Assembly (NCBI GenBank): GCA_033239005.1
Contig: BSQZ01000100.1
Span: 776,001 to 840,000 of the forward strand
Direction of reading: 5' to 3'
Length of the DNA stretch: 64,000 bases
From: Lamellibrachia satsuma
Lineage: Eukaryota > Annelida > Polychaeta > Sabellida > Siboglinidae
This document shows positions 41,467-52,895 of this stretch, piece after piece. A program made the position numbers and the translations under genes. The notes beneath the pieces are model-generated. The model did not search any database. It worked only from the letters and a program-made list of their open reading frames with translations, and was not told the DNA's origin. How positions within the stretch are numbered: the stretch's first letter is position 1; every line of letters begins with the position of its first letter.

Positions 41467-41906
41467 GGAGTCAGACCACAGTTGAAAATTGCATTGGTGG
41501 CCATGTTAACGTTTTGTTAGATTATAAGAAAACGTGACCACTAAAAATTCTGAAACTTTTTCACAGCATCTGCCATCATCTCATTGACATGCTGACCAAG
41601 TTTTATCAAAAATTATTTAAAACGCCCCGACGTGCGATGCCCATCAATTTTGACAAAAATAGCCTTGTATTCATGCGCCCACGTGGCCCATAGCAGAAAA
41701 ATTCCCATAAATCCCTCCGCCTTTTAAACTCTCAAAAAAATGCACCATTTCACAGCCAATAGCTTCTACAAACAAACCTGTGAATATGCCTGCTCAATTG
41801 CACTTATGTCACATCATATGAATTCTTTAAATTCACATATCGCAATTTAATACGCCATACATTCGTGTGAAACAATAAACAGGAAGGTCAACTGTGGTCT
41901 TACCCC
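41467..41906. mobile_element. TIR element (short form), copy 5, TTCC target duplication
   Basis: Ends as in copy 1; TTCC at 41463-41466 and 41907-41910. Length 440 bp. It lies only 36 bp from the right end of the long copy. Confidence 0.85.
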
Positions 41907-42165
41907 TTCCGGGTACACGACCGACCGGGGAAAACCCACGTAGGTGTCTTAATTCAACTTCCGACCTCTGCCAAGGCGGGCCCGGGCTGATATTGGGGTG
42001 ACAACCCATTTACTACGTCAAAGGCTGGGAGAGTTCGTTCGTTCGTTACAACATGTGGCATGGGAGACCAATAGAAACAACACACGCTGCCCAGGAAGTG
42101 AAGCAGTCAACAATATGACGCAATACTAAAAGCACAACCGATAAGAATAATAGGATAACTAAGCA

Positions 42166-42645
42166 ACCGTGCAAACCCGTGTAGCTACGGCAGTGTACAT
42201 CGTGGCACGACGACCGTGCAAACCCGTGTAGCTACGGCAGTGTACATCGCGACACGACGACCGTGCAAACCCGTGTAGCTACGGCAGTGTACATCGCGAC
42301 ACGACGACCGTGCAAACCCGTGTAGCTACGGTAGTGTACATCGCGACACGACGACCGTGCAAACCCGTGTAGCTACGGCAGTGTACATCGCGACACGACG
42401 ACCGTGCAAACCCGTGTAGCTACGACAGTGTACATCGCGACACGACGACCGTGCAAACCCGTGTAGCTACGGTAGTGTACATCGCGACACGACGACCGTG
42501 CAAACCCGTGTAGCTACGGCAGTGTACATCGTGGCACGACGACCGTGCAAACCCGTGTAGCTACGGCAGTGTACATCGCGGCACGACGACCGTGCAAACC
42601 CGTGTAGCTACGGCAGTGTACATCGTGACACGACGACCGCACCGG
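42166..42645 (+). repeat. 47-bp minisatellite, about 10 units
   Basis: CGACCGTGCAAACCCGTGTA followed by GCTACGGCAGTGTACATCGC at 47-bp spacing; near-identical units. Confidence 0.95.
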
Positions 42646-43060
42646 CGACGTGTCATCACATCAGACGACAAGTATAGGCGGTTATCATGAGAGGCATATA
42701 AAATACGTAGACCTCGAGTGTCTAGATCTAAACAGCGTCGGCGTATAGAAAACACCATAATATAAACAAACCACGCCGAACTAGTCAGTTACCGGGCAAT
42801 CTAAAGTTAATAAAAAACAAAACAAAAACACCTACATCACACGGACGGAGGAGACAACATCAAGACAACAGTATAAAATGTCCTGGCAGAAAACCGGAAT
42901 TACAGAAATGCACTCGGTGTGTAAAATACACTTGTAATTCAACCGACCTCCTCGAAGGCAGAGGCAAGTTCTACCGTGTAACCCTACAACGCGATTAACT
43001 TGGGGGATCAAATCAGCTGTTGCAATAGACTTCGAACAATTTTGAGTAGCAAGAGCGGGA

Positions 43061-43768
43061 CTATTTGAAATGAGGCTCCGGTGGGCATCGAGGATGGCGG
43101 GTCGACGAGAAACCTCGTGTTTGGCGACGAACGAGGAAGGCGCGGGTCGACGAGAAACCTCGTGTTTGGCGACGAACGAGGAAGGCGCGGGTCGACGAGA
43201 AACCTCGTGTTGGGCGACGAACGAGGAAGGCGCGGGTCGACGAGAAACCTCGTGTTTGGCGACGAACGAGGAAGGCGCGGGTCGACGAGAAACCTCGTGT
43301 TTGGCGACGAACGAGGAAGGCGCGGGTCGACGAGAAACCTAGGGTTTGGCGACGAACGAGGAAGGCGCGGGTCGACGAGAAACCTCGGGTTTGGCGACGA
43401 AGAGACGCGGTTTTCGGATTATCAAGTAACCGACAATTAACATACAACAAATCAAAAGAAATACAAGGACGGAATTCAACCACGTTAAGTGGCCGGCAAT
43501 AGAATCCCATTGGACGTGGGACCCCTTGGGAGCCACCAACGTGGTTAACGTGTCCAATTTGACAACCAGGAGAACTGGTGCGGCTCTCCCGGCAGGTGAC
43601 CAAATGGTAATTAAGAGCTTGTGAATAAACCAAGCCAGACAGATGAAACGATAAGAAGTCAATTACCGGCAGCTTCCATTCGACCTTTGATGACCGGCAA
43701 AAATTACTACGCAGTGTCCAGGATGCCCGGTTGATACGGCAGACCGGCTGGACCGTAATTAGATACAA
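43061..43768 (-). other. 235-codon minus frame ending in the 45-bp array
   Basis: The N-terminal 140 codons lie in non-repetitive sequence (43400-43768) and read through into the array as repeats of RRQTRGFSSTRAFLV. I recognise no domain. The non-repetitive part has several Cys/Arg but no motif, and no splice or promoter evidence was found. Confidence 0.2.
43094..43405 (+). repeat. 45-bp minisatellite, about 7 units
   Basis: GTCGACGAGAAACCTCGTGT followed by TTGGCGACGAACGAGGAAGG; units nearly identical and open in three frames. Confidence 0.95.
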
Positions 43769-43899
43769 GCCCTGATTAAATGGTTGCCCTGTCCTGGTTT
43801 ACCTGGACAGTAAGAGCGATAATCCTCGCCATGCGACAAGACCGCAAATATACCCGCAGTTCTTTACTTTCGTTCTCCGGGGTAGCCTTTCGGCGTATA

Positions 43900-44516
43900 T
43901 AGTTACTTAACACTGCTGCCGATGTGACTGTTTATTCGTCAGGATACCCGGGGATGCGTAGTCCATACTCACTGTATATCTTAACACTACTGTCGATGTG
44001 ACTGTTTATTCGTCAGGATACTCGGGGACAGCGTAGTCCATACTCACTGTATATCTTAACACTGCTGCCGATGTGACTGTTTATTCGTCAGGATACCCGG
44101 GGACGCGCAGTCCATACTCACTGTATATCTTAACACTGATGTCGATGTGAATGTTTATTCGTCAGAATACCCGGGGACAGCGTAGTCCATACTCGTTGTA
44201 TATCTTAAAACTACTGCCGATCTGACTGTTTATTCGTCAGGATACCCGGGGACAGCGTAGTCCATACTCGTTGTATATCTTAACACTACTGCCGATCTGA
44301 CTGTTTATTCGTCAGGATACCCGGGGGCAGCGTAGTCCATACTCGCTGTATATCTTAACACTACTGTCGATGTGACTGTTTATTCGTCAGGATACCCGGG
44401 GGCAGCGTAGTCCATACTCGCTGTATATCTTAACACTACTGTCGATGTGACTGTTTATTCGTCAGGATACCCGGGGACAGCGTAGTCCATACTCACTGTA
44501 TATCTTAACACTACTA
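43900..44516 (+). repeat. 74-76-bp minisatellite, about 8 units
   Basis: CTTAACACTACTGTCGATGT, GACTGTTTATTCGTCAGGAT and ACAGCGTAGTCCATACTC recur. A short duplication of CGTTCCACGTGATTGTCATC follows (44522-44635). Confidence 0.95.
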
Positions 44517-44639
44517 TAACACGTTCCACGTGATTGTCATCTTCTTTCTCGGCGGCCGCCCATCGCCTCTGGGTGAGAGATAACGCATGATATATGTACT
44601 GGATAACGCGTTCCACGTGATTGTCATCTTCTTGATCCA

Positions 44640-45009
44640 AAATGCCACAAACGGCATAATCACTTGCATCAGTACAGAGTTTGAACGGTCTGTCTAAGCG
44701 GCCATCTCACATACATAATAACACATTTATAATAAAAATACCTCTTTCTGTCAATCAAAGAAGTACTTTAGCATTGAAATATTACTCTTGGGAGTTGTTT
44801 GCAATCACTTTATGTTTATAAGTTGTGTATCTTTATAGACTACATATTATATACCTAAATTGGATATTATAGAAAGCCAGACCACACCTCTTATGTACTT
44901 GCTGAGGTTCGACATAATTATTTATTCAATTTGACTGCTCCAAGCATTTGTACATGACAAAGCAAGTAATAAGTTTGTTTTAATGAAACCAGTCTAAAAG
45001 AAATGCTGC
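44640..45009. other. no gene recognised
   Basis: AT-rich sequence without features. Confidence 0.4.
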
Positions 45010-45475
45010 TACAGCTTCCTCTGTCTCCAGCGGGTAGCTCGTCTTAACTGTTATCATCTCGTTGTTTACTTCTCCCTATATTCACCCTGGCACACTGTCG
45101 GTGTCTCTCCCGCTCCAGTCTGGCGGCTCTTCCTCTGTTGCCAGCATGTAGCTCGTCTTAACTGTTATCATCTCGTTGTTTACTTCTCCCTATATTCACC
45201 CTGGCATACTGTCGGTGTCTCTCTCGCTCCAGTCTGGCGGCTCTTCCTCTGTTGCCAGCGGGTAGCTCGTCTTAACTGTTATCATCTCGTTGTTTACTTC
45301 TCCCTATATTCACCCTGGCATACTGTCGGTGTCTCTCTCGCTCCAGTCTGGCTGCTCTTCCTCTGCTGCCAGCGTGTAGCTCGTCTTAACTGTTATCATC
45401 CCATTGTTTACTTCTCCCTATATTCACCCTGACACACTGTCGGTGTCTTTCCCGCTCCAGTCTGGCTGCTCTTCT
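45010..45475 (+). repeat. 114-bp minisatellite, 4 units
   Basis: TAGCTCGTCTTAACTGTTAT starts each unit at 45035, 45149, 45263 and 45377. Confidence 0.95.
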
Positions 45476-45479
45476 CTCT

Positions 45480-46640
45480 GCATCTGTTGCATAAAGGCTT
45501 TTCCGACCCATCTTCGGTTTAGTAATACGTCAAAAGCCCTAATCATGAAAACCACTGTCATCTGAAATATGTACATGTTTCTTCACGCAAGTAGAATGGA
45601 TAAAACTCCAGAAATTGTTTTGGAAGAGAAATAAAGTATTATTTACAAGTTTTATTAAGCATGCAGCTTGGCATATTTAGGGGGACTGAGCTATGGCTCC
45701 CTTTCGGATAATATATTTTGCTATACCAAATTTGAATCATCATCAATAGTTGGCTAAGGCCAGATCAATGATGAGCCGTTTCCGTAGATGAGTCATTTGG
45801 ATGTATAGTTCATTACGGATGGAAATTCAGCCACTTCAACATCAAGGTGTTTGCAGGCTAGCTTAGTGTATGTTTTCCTTCTCTGCCTATGCCCATGTAC
45901 GTGACACTGATTTGAATCGTTTCTTTGTACGTGTTACTGTGTCCATTGATGTTCGTTATTGCGCTAAGTTTCATGTGCTAATGACGAAACTCGAAAGTAA
46001 CGTAATGTTACGACATTGACAACAGGCAATAGCCAAACTAGGTGTCGGTGACATAACATGTCAATAATGAATCATTGCGTGTCTTAAGTTCGTTCATCGT
46101 CCAACTCCGTGTCCCCTTGTCTTGGTATTGTGTTGTTTTTCTCTTCTGCGTGAACGATTCGGTGAACGTTTATGTTGAACTAGCAGCTACAATTGTTAAT
46201 AAACCTGGCTGGCCAGTCATCATTCAGAGTAAACATTTTCGGTTTGAGACGAATGACACAATAGTGCATTGTCACGGAATTGCGTGACGCACGAACATGG
46301 GATACTCTAGTCTAGACTAGTAACAAACATTTAGGCCTAACCACGTGCACGGACAACGCGACGATTTGACGACACTAACTTCTATCAAACTTTATATCAC
46401 TGAAGTCAAGAATGTCTTGATTTTACTTTAGTCTAGATCTACCAGATGATTAATTAAACGGACTTTAATCAAATGGCACACGATGCAACGTACACCAACG
46501 TTGTCAGACATTGCCGGCACCATGGCTACAACATAAACTGACGTCAGAGATGAAGACTTTGATAAACAAATCAACATGGTTACCGCTACTTTGGTGTTTC
46601 TCACAATATGCCCTACAGACACCTCTGTAATTTAAAACAC
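45480..46640. other. no gene recognised
   Basis: Short frames (46075-46287 plus; 46428-46689 minus) have no domain or splice support. Confidence 0.4.
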
Positions 46641-46645
46641 CATCC

Positions 46646-46927
46646 TTGACATTTACTAATAGCAACAGAATAATTAGCATGCAAACCACAACTAACTGTC
46701 ATATTCAACCTTTGGAACGTTTACGAGATGCAAACGACTACTTACAGCAGAAGGCCGGAAACGTACTGCTAATTTTACAATTGCGCATGTCTGACACGTC
46801 ACCCAGTCGACAGCGGGATTCCCTGGTAGATTATATTCAACGAGCCAGCGGAATAATAAACGTATGGCACGCGGATAGAATTTTTCGTCTTTTGCACCGT
46901 TTTATCTTAAAATGGCGTATTATGTGA
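46646..46927 (+). other. 93-codon frame of unknown origin
   Basis: Composition from about codon 20 onward looks protein-like rather than random (IQPLERLRDANDYLQQ, then SLVDYIQRASGIINVWHA), with amphipathic helix character. It lies just upstream of the GC-rich decayed coding block at 47040-47880. Not recognised; may belong to the same inserted sequence. Confidence 0.25.
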
Positions 46928-47039
46928 AAAACGTTTATATGGAGTTGAGGAATGTGATATATAGTGGATGGGGTGTGTTGATTAACTGGAAATTTGTATT
47001 TAAAAGATGGACGATCTCAGAATGCAACTTTAAATCCGC

Positions 47040-47880
47040 GCGCCGCCGTCGTCGGTTTGTATCAGCAGTTGTTGTTGTTGTTGACCGCCGTCGTTCGCGC
47101 TGTCGCCGCTACTAAACGACCACGCGGTCGCATATAGGTCGGTATCGCTCCAAGCATTGCGTATAGTGAGTGTTCAGCGGCGAGCGACTCGGCTGCCGCG
47201 CGACCCAAACCGAACGCCGCCGAGGCTGCTCCGCTGTCGCAGCTTTGGTTCAAGGGATTCGGCTTGATGGCGCCGTTGGTGATGGCTCGCGTCGTGACTT
47301 CGATCGGTTGTTAAACGGAATCGATTTGTAGGTTTTTGTGCGTATATAACTAGATGACGGCCGTTCGAACCGCTGGGTTTATAAACGGAGGTTCGCCGAC
47401 GTTGGTGCTCTCGACTCGAGCCACCGAAATACCCCCAACAAATCTCTTAACTATCGTATAAACGACGGGTTGATGTTGGCGTAGTGTCCGGCGTTGACAC
47501 AGTTAGCCACCGCGATCAGGTTGGCGTAGATTTGGTCTGTCTCAGGCGCCACCGCGAACAGTTGTTCTTGAAGCGAGTCTACGTCGGGTAGCTGGCGGTT
47601 GTTGAGACCGGCGTCCAATCGGTCGTATCGGGACCCAGCACTCGCAGCAGGCACTTTAAGTGCTCCAACAGCGTAGAGCAGGTGTTCATCTCGGCCGAAA
47701 TTGTGACGTTGTCGTTGAAGGCGCACACGTCGTTGAACGAGACGAGATTCTGGGAGTAGTTGTACAGCGCGTTGTACAATTCGCCACAGTGCGGCGACGC
47801 GCCGTCGATGGCCTCTCGTTGAGGCGCTACGGAGGGCGCGACACTTTGGTTATAATAACAAAAGACCAAACAGAGCAACG
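47040..47880 (-). pseudogene. decayed protein-coding sequence, possibly viral
   Basis: Minus-strand frames show coding-type composition, with GC-rich codons and long stretches of plausible protein. They are broken by at least one frameshift near 47630 and by stops near 47290-47360. Readable pieces include LYNYSQNLVSFNDVCAFNDN, EQLFAVAPETDQIYANLIAV, INPAVRT and AAAESLAAEHSLYAMLG. The composition contrasts with the AT-rich neighbourhood, which suggests inserted foreign DNA. A large-DNA-virus structural protein (for example a herpesvirus-type capsid protein, since such sequences are reported from amphioxus genomes) is a guess only; I cannot assign a family from motifs. It is clearly not functional. 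Confidence 0.35.
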
Positions 47881-48075
47881 TTGGCTGGACGATCGCGTTG
47901 TTGGAGACGACATAGTTGTAGGCCTATACGACGGCAACGTTTCGAGACAGGCATTCGTTATAATAACAAAATACTAAACAGAGCAACGTTGGCTGGACGA
48001 TCGCGTTGTTGGAGACGACATAGTTGTATACGACGGCAACGTTTCGAGCCAAGCATTCGTTATAATAACAAAATA
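47845..48075 (+). repeat. imperfect tandem repeat, about 110-bp unit, 2 units
   Basis: TTATAATAACAAAA, GAGCAACGTTGGCTGGACGA, TCGCGTTGTTGGAGACGACA and GACGGCAACGTTTCGAG recur in order. The plus frame through one unit reads TEQRWLDDRVVGDDIVV. The second unit lacks 6 bp. Confidence 0.85.
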
Positions 48076-48077
48076 GG

Positions 48078-48590
48078 TCATTGAACCTACAATACATAAA
48101 GTATTTGGACCTACACTACATAAAGTTGTAGGTCCTTGGACCTACAATACATAAAGTTGTAGGTCATTGAACCTACAAAAACCTAAAGTAGCAGGTCTTT
48201 GGACCTGCAGTACATAAAGTTGTAGGTCCTTGGACCTACAATACATAAAGTTGTAGGTATTTGGACCTACAATACATAAAGTTGTAGGTCCTTGGACCTA
48301 CAATACATAAAGTAGCAGGTATTTGGACCTTCAATACATAAAGTAGCAGGTCTTTGGACCTACAATACGTAAAGTAGCAGGTCTTTGGACCTACAATACA
48401 TAAAGTTGTAGGTCTTTTGACCTACAATACAAAAATATGTAGGTTTTTGGAACTACAATACATAAAGTAGCAGGTCTTTGGATCTATAATACATAAAGTA
48501 GCAGGTCTTTGGACCTACACTACATAAAGTTGTAGGTCCTTGGACCTACAATGCGTAAAGTTGTAGGTCATTGAACCTACAAAAACCAAT
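48078..48590 (+). repeat. 31-bp minisatellite with a palindrome in each unit, about 16 units
   Basis: Each unit carries TGTAGGTCCTTGGACCTACA, a self-complementary 20-mer, followed by ATACATAAAGT. Variants (GCAGGTCTTTGGACCTGC and others) often change both sides together. Confidence 0.95.
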
Positions 48591-49010
48591 GTCAAAAAAG
48601 ATAAGACGAGCGGAAGCGCACAAGCCAAAGTCCACCAAAAGTGACTGACCAGTGTGAAAAAGACAAGACGAGTGGACACGCACAAGCCAAAATCCACCAA
48701 CAACGACTGACCAACGTCAAAAAAAGACAAGACAAGTGGGAGCGCACAAGCCAAAGTCCACCAACAGCGACTGACCAGTGTGAAAAAGACAAGACGAGTG
48801 GAAATGCACAAGCCAAACAAAGTCCACTAACAGCGACTGACCAATGTGATTGGGAGCGCACAAGCCAAAGTTCACCAACAGCGACTGACCAGTGTCAAAA
48901 AAGACAAGACGAGTGGGAGCGCACAAACCAAAGTCCACCAACAGCGACTGACCAGTGTCAAAAAAGACAAGACGGGTGGAATTGCACAAGCCAAAGTCCA
49001 CCAACAGCGT
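48591..49010 (+). repeat. 62-63-bp minisatellite, about 7 units
   Basis: AAGACAAGACGAGTGGGAGC, GCACAAGCCAAAGTCCACCA and ACAGCGACTGACCAGTGTC recur. One isolated unit is at 49272-49325, beyond the 20-bp array. Frames across it are open but repeat-derived. Confidence 0.95.
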
Positions 49011-49011
49011 T

Positions 49012-49180
49012 ACAGTTTACCCATACCTCCTACAGTTTACCCATAACTCCTACAGTTTACCCATAATTCCTACAGGTTACCCATAACTCCTATAGTTTAC
49101 CCATAATTCCTACAGGTTACCCATAACTCCTACAGTTTACCCATAATTCCTACAATTTACCCATACCTCCTACAGTTTAC
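49012..49180 (+). repeat. 20-bp array shared with the foldback element
   Basis: TACAGTTTACCCATAACTCC and close variants, about 8 units; same family as 24115-24470 and 33020-33545. Confidence 0.9.
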
Positions 49181-49329
49181 CGTGAAAGTTTGCTGATGAT
49201 GCACTGTTTTTTGGTTTTTCCCGTAGAGTTTCACATTTAAAAAAATTCACATTTCACATTTCTGTGAAATGCGAAACAGTGGCTGACCAATGTCAAAAAG
49301 ACAAGACGAATGGAAGCGCACAAGCCCAT

Positions 49330-49885
49330 GTTAAATACCGGATCGATGTGTCTGGACACATTTCGCGGGAAATATGGTTCAAACCTGTTCAAACCGACGT
49401 GTCTTGACACATTTCGCGACCTTTTGACCTTTTAACTTCGCGGTGTTTATAGAAAATTCCATGACGTCATTCGAACGTTCCAGAAAGCGGCGGTGTTTGT
49501 TTTGTTGACCTTGACCTTTTGACCTCGCGGTGTTCTTGCAGACTCGTATCATTATAGGCGATATGTAGGTGTCGACGCGAAACGACATGCATCGAAAAGT
49601 TCTCTATATAATGCAACGATGCGATATGCGTCGTATAGCTTACATGCACGTTTTTCCTTCTGCATGCACGAATTTTCGTCCGCTAGGTTTCAGTCTGCTA
49701 GCAGGGTGAAAATGCGGGATGGTGTTTCTTTTCGTGAGCGTGGTAAATTCCATGACGTCGATCGAACGTGCCAGAAAAGAAGAAAAAAACTACATGAAAC
49801 CGGTTCAAACCGGTTCTGTACCCAGACACGTCTCGAAAAGCGCGTCATAATCGTCAGTATTAAACCGAAGACGACCTTTGACCTT
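49330..49885 (+). other. short repeated motifs and an unassigned frame
   Basis: GTGTCT(G/T)GACACATTTCGCG occurs twice (about 49350 and 49400), GACCTTTTGACC several times, and AATTCCATGACGTC(A/G)(T/A)TCGAACGT twice (about 49455 and 49746). A 100-codon plus frame (49619-49921) is not recognised. The motif density suggests regulatory or inserted sequence. Confidence 0.3.
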
Positions 49886-50105
49886 TCATTAGGGTTAATA
49901 ACCCTACAGGGTTCGTATTAGGGTTCACTCCAGACTATAGAATTAGGGTTACTAACCTTAGCCCCAACTGGAAATTGAATAAGTACAAAAGGTCGGTAAC
50001 CTTTGATCTTTGACTTTCTTTAGGATTACTAACCCTACAGGGTCCGTATTAGGATTCACTACAGACGTCAGAATTAGGGTTACTAACCCTAACCCTAACT
50101 GGCAA
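49886..50105 (+). repeat. interrupted telomere-like TTAGGG/CCCTAA motifs
   Basis: Motifs include TTAGGGTTAATAACCCTA (49889-49906), ATTAGGGTTACTAACC (49942 on) and TAACCCTAACCCTAACT (50084-50100). A segment of about 150 bp containing GGTTCGTATTAGGGTTCACT is duplicated. Too short and mixed to be a telomere. Confidence 0.6.
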
Positions 50106-50149
50106 TCGTATCAGCACAAAAGTCGGTGACCTTCGACCTTGCCCCGCAG

Positions 50150-50660
50150 CGCAGTCTGGTAATCGTATCAGCGAAAAACAGTGCCCCAAAACAAGATGGC
50201 AGCCTCCATAGAGAGGTCACGTGATATGCAAATGAGGAACTGTGACGTAGCAGCGGCTCCTGGTGACCGTATCATCGCAAAAAACATGGCAGCAAAACAA
50301 GATGGCGGCATCTATAGAGAAGTCATGATATGCAAATGAGGAACTGTGACGTCATAAGTCACGTGACGGCTCTCGACCAATCAGAACAGTCGAAACTAGG
50401 TCACAAACCGTCAACACACTTGACCCGTAGCGCCCCCTGGTGACAGTTTCACCACAAAAGGGTGCAATATATGCTAATTTATGCAAATATAGGCGTCATA
50501 TGTCACGTGACGGCTCTCGACCAATCAGAATGAATCCCTGTGGCGCCCCCTGGTGGTGAAACTGCTATCGACCAATCCGAAAGCGCTCCTCATTTGAACG
50601 ATAATAGGGGATTTCACGTGGCGCCCCTTGGCGGCAATAAGCGCACGACCAATCAGAACG
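50150..50660. promoter_or_regulatory. compact cluster of transcription-factor-like motifs
   Basis: Seen in the sequence: AAGATGGCGGC (YY1-like, 50299-50309; near match 50193-50203), ATGCAAAT octamers at 50226, 50330 and 50481, TGACGTCA (CRE) at 50347, CACGTG at 50218 and 50360, CCAATCAGAA at 50377, 50521 and 50649, and GCGCCCCCTGGTGG (CTCF-like in reverse) at 50543 with a near copy at 50430. A unit of about 105 bp is duplicated, and CACGTGACGGCTCTCGACCA recurs. Many different consensus motifs within 500 bp suggest an enhancer, promoter or viral long control region. Function is inferred only. Confidence 0.4.
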
Positions 50661-50779
50661 CTCCATTTCAAATTTCCAACAATCAGAATGAAGCAAATTG
50701 CTCCCCAATTTTGGTGCTTCAGAATTGCACACATACTACTGACGGGTCGCAAATATTTACGTCATGTCGTAGATATAAT

Positions 50780-51240
50780 AGCGACGCGAGGGTATTCGGT
50801 CTTTTTGACGGGCCTGTGCTTCCACATTCGAGACGCTGCGGCCACGCCTTGGGCTCCTCGTCGTCTCCCGGCTCGATGCGTAGATTCTGTGCGCTCACCG
50901 CCGTCGTTCCCAACATGTCTAGATGGGAATTACTTTTTTAAGCTAACTCGAATTTAGTTTATATGTGATGTCGCGTTTGCGCTTGTTGGAGAAGAGCTAC
51001 CGTTGGGGACGCAGCAGCGAGCCGCCGCCGTTGCCCCCGCCGTCGCCATCGCCGCCCCGCATGTAGGCTCCAGTAGAGTCGAGCTCTCTCTTTCTCTTGT
51101 TTGAAAAAGTACAGACGCGGTGTCCATCGCGGTAACACTTGGCCAGGGCAGCCGCCCAACAGCGTCGTTTGAAGGGTTTCCATTTTGTCGAGAATCTCTA
51201 CGAGAGTAATATCGACTGTCGGGGTCGTGACGACCAAAAA
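50780..51240 (-). pseudogene. decayed coding sequence with basic nuclear-signal-like motif, possibly viral
   Basis: Minus frames in GC-rich sequence. Between 50959 and 51237 a frame starting MVVTTPTVDITLVEILDKM is open. In the neighbouring frame a glycine-rich segment preceded by SNKRKRELDSTG appears, and a second FSNKRKRDI lies just after its stop, so at least one frameshift is likely. A further minus frame at 50719-50916 (IEPGDDEEPKAWPQRLECG) adds to the coding appearance. Same compositional class as 47040-47880; no family assignment is safe. Confidence 0.3.
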
Positions 51241-51416
51241 TTCATCGTTGTGGATTTGAGCGAGTAAACTAGACGAACGGTGTTGCCCAAAGCTGCGGCC
51301 TTTGACGTCGGCGGCTGCGACTATACGGAACTTCTGAGATCGTTGTTGTTAACGTCCAACGCGGTCAGCGTCCCGTAGTCGACGCCCGCGCTACGTAGCC
51401 GCTTCGAAAGATCGGT

Positions 51417-51677
51417 AAAACAAACGCGTTTTAATATGGTGGGTATTTTTTGACGACGGCATCGAATTAAACGACGGTGCGCGCTTTGAGGTTGTTGACG
51501 GGCGCCGAACTACGCTAGACGCCATGAACCACCGCACTACCAAGTCCTACGGCCAGTCGTACGACGCGGCGTCGAGGCGCTTGCATCGCTACATGGTCCA
51601 GACGGCTTCCAGCGCGGGCGTGGGAGGGTGCGGGAGGCATGGGCGGGTGCGAGGGGCGCTGGGTCTCAACAAATAGT
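51417..51677 (+). pseudogene. unassigned coding-type frame, possibly viral
   Basis: A plus frame without stop that includes FFDDGIELNDGARFEVVDGR and, from the methionine at 51524, HRTTKSYGQSYDAASRRLH. GC-rich third positions and balanced amino-acid use look coding. Upstream it is closed by a stop at about 51414. It probably belongs with the neighbouring GC-rich decayed frames. Not recognised. Confidence 0.3.
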
Positions 51678-51749
51678 GTAACTCTATTTCTAATACCGAT
51701 AGCTGGGAAGCGTATAACAATGTGTGACTGCTTCAAACCATAATCGCTG

Positions 51750-51995
51750 TCGGCTATGTTGGTGCGGGCGGTGTTGCTGTAGGCGGTGTTAGAGCTGTGT
51801 TGGTATCGGCGGTATTTGTGTCCGCGGTGTTGTCAGTGTTGTTAGTAATGACGGTGTTGGTGCCGATAGTTTTTGTACTGATAGTGTTGGTGTCGGCGGT
51901 GTTGTTGGTGTGGATGTTGGTGTCGACGGTGTTGGTGCAAGCGTTGTTCTTGCTGTCGGTGTTAGCGATGCTTGGACTGGCGATCCCAACAAACA
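51750..51995 (+). repeat. GGTGTT-rich imperfect repeat (9-12-bp units)
   Basis: Repeats of GTGTTGGTGTCGGCGGT type. Minus frames read Asn-Thr-Ala-Asp-Thr repeats and plus frames Val-Leu-rich, all low complexity. CTAATACCGATAG(C/T)TGGGAAG occurs on both sides (51690 and 52030), suggesting a duplicated flank. Confidence 0.85.
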
Positions 51996-52213
51996 ACATA
52001 TTTTATGAATAGCCCGGTGTGTCTATATTCCTAATACCGATAGTTGGGAAGTATGATTCGCAGGAACGAAACGGTTAGTCAGACATAGCAGGGCCGGATT
52101 TTAATTATGTTACAAAAAAATAATATTCTCGCTCTTTGGTGGTTGCTTGTCTATAACAATACTAATAAGTGACGGCTTCAAGTCATAATCGTGTGTGTTT
52201 AGATACCATCTTC

Positions 52214-52214
52214 A

Positions 52215-52298
<84 letters not shown>
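52214..52298. repeat. (AT)n microsatellite
   Basis: AT tract. 52299-52597 holds nothing recognised. Confidence 0.95.
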
Positions 52299-52301
<3 letters not shown>

Positions 52302-52594
52302 CATTTCTTTGCCGCGAATGTCTGACTGACAAGTCTGACAAGTAACAGCTCACGAGTCGTCTCAGTTAGTTCTCTCTACGTGGCCAACACAATTCGTGGC
52401 GCATTTTATTATATAATCGATCCCGCGATGCATTGCGTTGATAAACAACATCTGTGTGTGAACCGGGTGAAGGGCACTTAATGTGTTGATAATTATCTAA
52501 ATGACCCCAAATACGTTTTATACATATGTTAAAATCATAGTTTTCAAGTTTGAAAACAACCAAGTCTATGCCCCTTAACGTGCAACATTTGAAT

Positions 52595-52895
<301 letters not shown>

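Noticed and set aside
48078..48590. 31-bp palindromic repeats resembling CRISPR repeats
   Set aside because: No spacers between units; simple minisatellite.
48641..49066. 141-codon Lys/Gln-rich frame
   Set aside because: Follows the 62-63-bp minisatellite and changes frame between units; no conserved protein.
49886..50105. Chromosome end (telomere)
   Set aside because: TTAGGG-like motifs are few, interrupted and inverted, with ordinary sequence on both sides.
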